Assembly (NCBI GenBank): GCA_007922195.1
Contig: ML682028.1
Span: 19,326,183-19,390,182 of the forward strand
Reading direction: 5' to 3'
Length of the DNA: 64,000 nt
From: Podocnemis expansa
Taxonomy: Eukaryota; Chordata; Testudines; Podocnemididae
Under the pieces are notes generated by a model. That model searched no databases, had not been told where the DNA came from, and was given only the letters and a program-made list of their open reading frames with translations. The position numbers and the translations under genes were made by a program. Shown piece after piece: positions 62,133-64,000 of the stretch (position 1 is its first letter; each line of letters begins with the position of its first letter).

Positions 62133-62180
62133 ACTTGATGAAGTGGGATTTTGTGCCATGAAAGCTCATGCAATAAATAA
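62133..62180 (+). ncRNA. Degenerate hammerhead-ribozyme-like core, sense copy 1
   Basis: TTGATGA (62135-62141; consensus CTGATGA) is followed by AGTGGG, a loop, a weak CCAT return strand, an intact GAAA at 62160-62163, and GC-TCAT-GC (62164-62171), which can form the minimal two-pair stem III known from PLE-encoded hammerheads. The first core C is replaced by T and the expected cleavage U-H after stem III is replaced by AA, so activity is unlikely. Confidence 0.45.
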
Positions 62181-62246
62181 ATTGGTTAGTATTTTTAAGT
62201 GCCACCGGACTCCTTGTTTGTTTTCTTCATGCATAAGATTTCATGG

Positions 62247-62303
62247 GCTCCAACCCACTTCATCAGATGTATGTCAGTTGCATCTGATGAAGTGGGTTGG
62301 AGC
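62247..62303. repeat. Perfect 23-bp inverted repeat with 11-nt loop
   Basis: Positions 62247-62269 are the exact reverse complement of 62281-62303, with an 11-nt spacer. The right arm contains an intact CTGATGA at 62284-62290 followed by AGTGGG. In RNA this would be a very stable hairpin that hides the hammerhead core. The GAAA box after the stem is degraded to AAAA. Confidence 0.9.
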
Positions 62304-62586
62304 TGACAAAAGCTTAAGCTGAAAGAAATCTGTTAGTCTATAAGGTGCCAGAGGACTCTCGTTGCTTTTGCTATACACAGACTAACACGGCTGCCGCTCT
62401 GGAAATTTCTTGTTTGTTTTGCTGAACTAGACTAAGAGGGCTATCCCTTTGGAACTTGTGTGCAAAGGTGCAGGGGACTCCAAGGGGTGTGGGATGGGAG
62501 AATCCAGACCCCTTCTGAGCTGGAGCTTTCTCTTGCTCTGGGATGTTAAACAAACCCATGTCCTTTGTTCTCTTTAGACTCACTGG

Positions 62587-62604
62587 GGTTTTTCTCTGTT
62601 GTAG
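62587..62604 (+). other. Predicted 3' splice site (acceptor)
   Basis: A polypyrimidine run interrupted by few purines ends in TTGTAG. Downstream the sequence becomes coding within 205 nt. No matching donor was identified upstream. Confidence 0.5.
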
Positions 62605-62808
62605 GTCCTATCTGGAAGTATGAGGCAAATCCCAGTTGCTCTTTACAAGCAAGACCTGCCCAGTAACCACAACAGATGTGAGAGTGGGGTACCACTGCCC
62701 AGTCCTCATCCTAGCTGCCTGAGAAAGAGAGACCATGCCTGTGAAGGAAGGATCTAATCCTATAGATCCAAGAGAAACGAGCACCTTGTAGGCCTGCCCC
62801 TCGGTATC
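62605..62808 (+). other. Exon 5' part / 5' untranslated leader after splice acceptor
   Basis: A pyrimidine-rich tract followed by TAG at 62602-62604 (GGTTTTTCTCTGTTGTAG) is a good vertebrate 3' splice site. The sequence from 62605 to the start codon at 62809 is then the leader part of the exon. An acceptor here implies at least one upstream exon, which I could not locate in the window. Alternatively transcription could start nearby, but I see no TATA box or CpG-rich promoter. Confidence 0.55.
62620..62757 (+). CDS. Upstream ORF (45 codons) in the leader of the right-edge gene
   Basis: ATG 62620 has A at -3 and a purine at +4, and reads 45 codons to TAA 62755-62757. It is in the same frame as the main ORF and ends 51 nt before its ATG. 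It could reduce or tune translation of the main ORF. It could also be the decayed or species-specific N-terminus of the main protein, separated by one stop codon. The peptide has no recognisable motif. Confidence 0.4.
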   Translation: MRQIPVALYKQDLPSNHNRCESGVPLPSPHPSCLRKRDHACEGRI

Positions 62809-64000
62809 ATGACAGGAGAGACCCAGCATATTTATGCTGTCAGTGATCCTGAGTCCAGCTCCAAAAATCAAGACAAAGACTTTGCCTTTGAATGTTTCAG
62901 TGAGAAAGATGGTGGGGAGTTTAACAGCAGTTTGCTGGACAACTCGGAGCTGTGTTTGCACAACAGGACCGAGAACGGGTCCCATTTCCCAAGCATCAAG
63001 GATAAAGAACCCCACAGCCAACGGGAAGCTGTGATCAGGCCACAACAAGCGGGGAAGATCGACTTCAAGTCCCTCCACAACAAGCCCAAGTTTTCCAGTG
63101 GTGCTTTGTGGAGCGGCGTCAAGGGGAGCCCCCAGTCTCCCACAGGGAAGAGCCGAGCGAGGGATAAGAACAGACGGTCTGGGAAAGGGGAGCGCAGCCA
63201 GCAACAGCTTTACAGACTCAGTATTACCAACACACGGTCAAATCCCACCATCGGGATTGCCTACCCCCAGCAGAAGGTCACCCCACCGAAGAAACTAGAA
63301 GTCAGCCGTGGACCCATCTCGGGAAGCTATCGCTTCCATGTGCCCAGCATCCCTGAGAGGGAGGGGGAACTCCAGCAAGAGGACCTGAGCTTCAGCCAGT
63401 GCTTCCCGGAGGCCTCCTCCAGTCTTACCTCCACCAACTATACCTCACACCCGACAGCCGCCGCACGCCAGAACCACAGCGGGAAAGGACAGCCCCCAGC
63501 TGGCCTTCCCCAGAAAAGCCCGGGCACCAATGGACAGTTACACTATTTGGAGTTCCAGGCAAATGGGACTAAGTCTTGGCCTTCACCAGACAAAAACTTC
63601 CCGGGTGCAAACTATGGTATCTCTGCCCAGAAACCATGCCCCTTCCCTGAAAGTGGCAAAGCCAGCGCACACTGTATGGGCTCCTTGCCATTCCAATACC
63701 CCTTCCAGCCACTGCTTAATGAAGCAAAGGATGTTTTCCAGGAGGACACTAGCAGCCAAGATTATGTGGATGTTTCACTGGCAACTAACCAGGTGACTCA
63801 TGGTGCTTTTGGCTTCCGTTCTTCCTCCAGGGACTGGCAAGAGGAGGCTCTGAGCAACAGCTCCTATGACAATGTAGCCCCAGAGGGCAGGACATACGGC
63901 CTGTCTTCTCAGCCAGCTCAGTTCCTACATTCGCCGGCCCCGGGGGTCCAACCACAGTCCCCCTTGCCTTGCTACAAAGGAAAGAATGAGCATTGTGGTG
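62809..64000 (+). CDS. Large disordered Ser/Pro/Gln-rich protein, 5' part of coding region (family not recognised)
   Basis: The frame opens at ATG 62809 (A at -3) and runs 397 codons with no stop to the window edge, so it is 3'-partial. An in-frame TAA at 62755 fixes the upstream limit. The protein has no signal peptide, membrane segment or globular domain that I can see. It is rich in Ser, Pro, Gln, Asn and Gly, with a basic cluster at residues 114-129 ([16 protein letters not shown]), then a segment at 134-185 including [26 protein letters not shown] and [12 protein letters not shown] that looks constrained. Later aromatic-rich patches occur ([21 protein letters not shown]). This suggests a cytoplasmic or nuclear scaffold, which is inference. 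Codon choice is clean and no frameshift is seen. It sits in one large exon whose acceptor is near 62604. I could not name the gene; a protein search with residues 80-190 would decide. Confidence 0.85.
   Translation, partial: MTGETQHIYAVSDPESSSKNQDKDFAFECFSEKDGGEFNSSLLDNSELCLHNRTENGSHFPSIKDKEPHSQREAVIRPQQAGKIDFKSLHNKPKFSSGALWSGVKGSPQSPTGKSRARDKNRRSGKGERSQQQLYRLSITNTRSNPTIGIAYPQQKVTPPKKLEVSRGPISGSYRFHVPSIPEREGELQQEDLSFSQCFPEASSSLTSTNYTSHPTAAARQNHSGKGQPPAGLPQKSPGTNGQLHYLEFQANGTKSWPSPDKNFPGANYGISAQKPCPFPESGKASAHCMGSLPFQYPFQPLLNEAKDVFQEDTSSQDYVDVSLATNQVTHGAFGFRSSSRDWQEEALSNSSYDNVAPEGRTYGLSSQPAQFLHSPAPGVQPQSPLPCYKGKNEHCG

Larger units (their letters stand above)
62041..62456 (+). mobile_element. 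416-bp PLE-derived composite element with two palindromic hammerhead-like units
   Basis: The segment is bounded by a perfect 13-bp direct repeat, TGTGTGCAAAGGT, at 62028-62040 and 62457-62469, so it arrived as a single unit or its outer insertion did. It contains an inverted pair of ~90-nt arms (62041-62132 and 62133-62224), then a second inverted pair (62226-62274 and 62281-62325). Two related tails follow, ending CTAACACGGCTGCCGCTCTG and CTAAGAGGGCTATCCCTTTG. Arms and tail match the 3' terminal region of the PLE at 39445-40074. Sense-strand arms keep hammerhead-like core boxes. It lies ~150 bp upstream of the splice acceptor. Confidence 0.8.

Noticed and set aside
62133..62180. Active hammerhead ribozyme
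   Set aside because: The core C is T and the U-H cleavage position is missing, so I call it degenerate and claim no activity.
62041..62325. Possible CRISPR-like or tandem array because of repeated palindromes
   Set aside because: Repeats are inverted, unequal and PLE-derived; the organism is a vertebrate and there are no spacers.
62608..63204. 198-codon frame on the minus strand
   Set aside because: It is the antisense shadow of the real plus-strand exon, which has the better acceptor and protein character.

Overview
This is nuclear DNA from a sauropsid, most likely a turtle (a crocodilian is the main alternative). Evidence: CR1 LINE fragments are the main LINE signal on both strands; there is a tRNA-derived SINE with a CR1-like 3' tail of the type known from cryptodiran turtles; there are MIR/CORE-SINE relics, a 5S-rRNA-derived SINE, short terminal-inverted-repeat DNA elements whose ends read GGGTATGTCTACACTGC-like, and several Penelope-like element (PLE) tails. 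Nothing bacterial, organellar or viral was seen.

The first ~62.6 kb is non-coding at the level I can read. It has CR1 fragments (215-1510, 11.04-11.47 kb, 24.31-24.76 kb, 56.5 kb, 60.3 kb), MIR/CORE-SINE copies every few kb, LTR-like segments (4.9-5.7 kb, and a related pair at 15.1 and 23.9 kb in opposite orientation), about ten MITE-like DNA elements (best at 4515-4748, 22124-22390 and 52909-53159), hAT-like elements (54642-54952, 60364-60474), a CA microsatellite (20.5 kb) and long single-copy stretches. Long chance ORFs occur but none has recognisable protein features.

The only convincing gene is at the right edge. A splice acceptor at about 62604 opens a large exon. It holds a 45-codon upstream ORF, then an ORF from ATG 62809 that stays open for 397 codons and leaves the window. 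The protein is Ser/Pro/Gln-rich and looks disordered; I do not recognise the family. The DNA to its left is therefore probably its intron or upstream region.

The most interesting non-coding material is a set of PLE-derived insertions carrying decayed hammerhead-ribozyme-like cores. A PLE at 39445-40074 keeps the end of its GIY-YIG endonuclease frame and is interrupted by a ~105-bp insertion flanked by an 11-bp duplication. A 416-bp element at 62041-62456 has two back-to-back palindromic units and a perfect 13-bp target-site duplication, and lies ~150 bp upstream of the coding exon in sense orientation. Short-element borders are approximate unless a target-site duplication is given.
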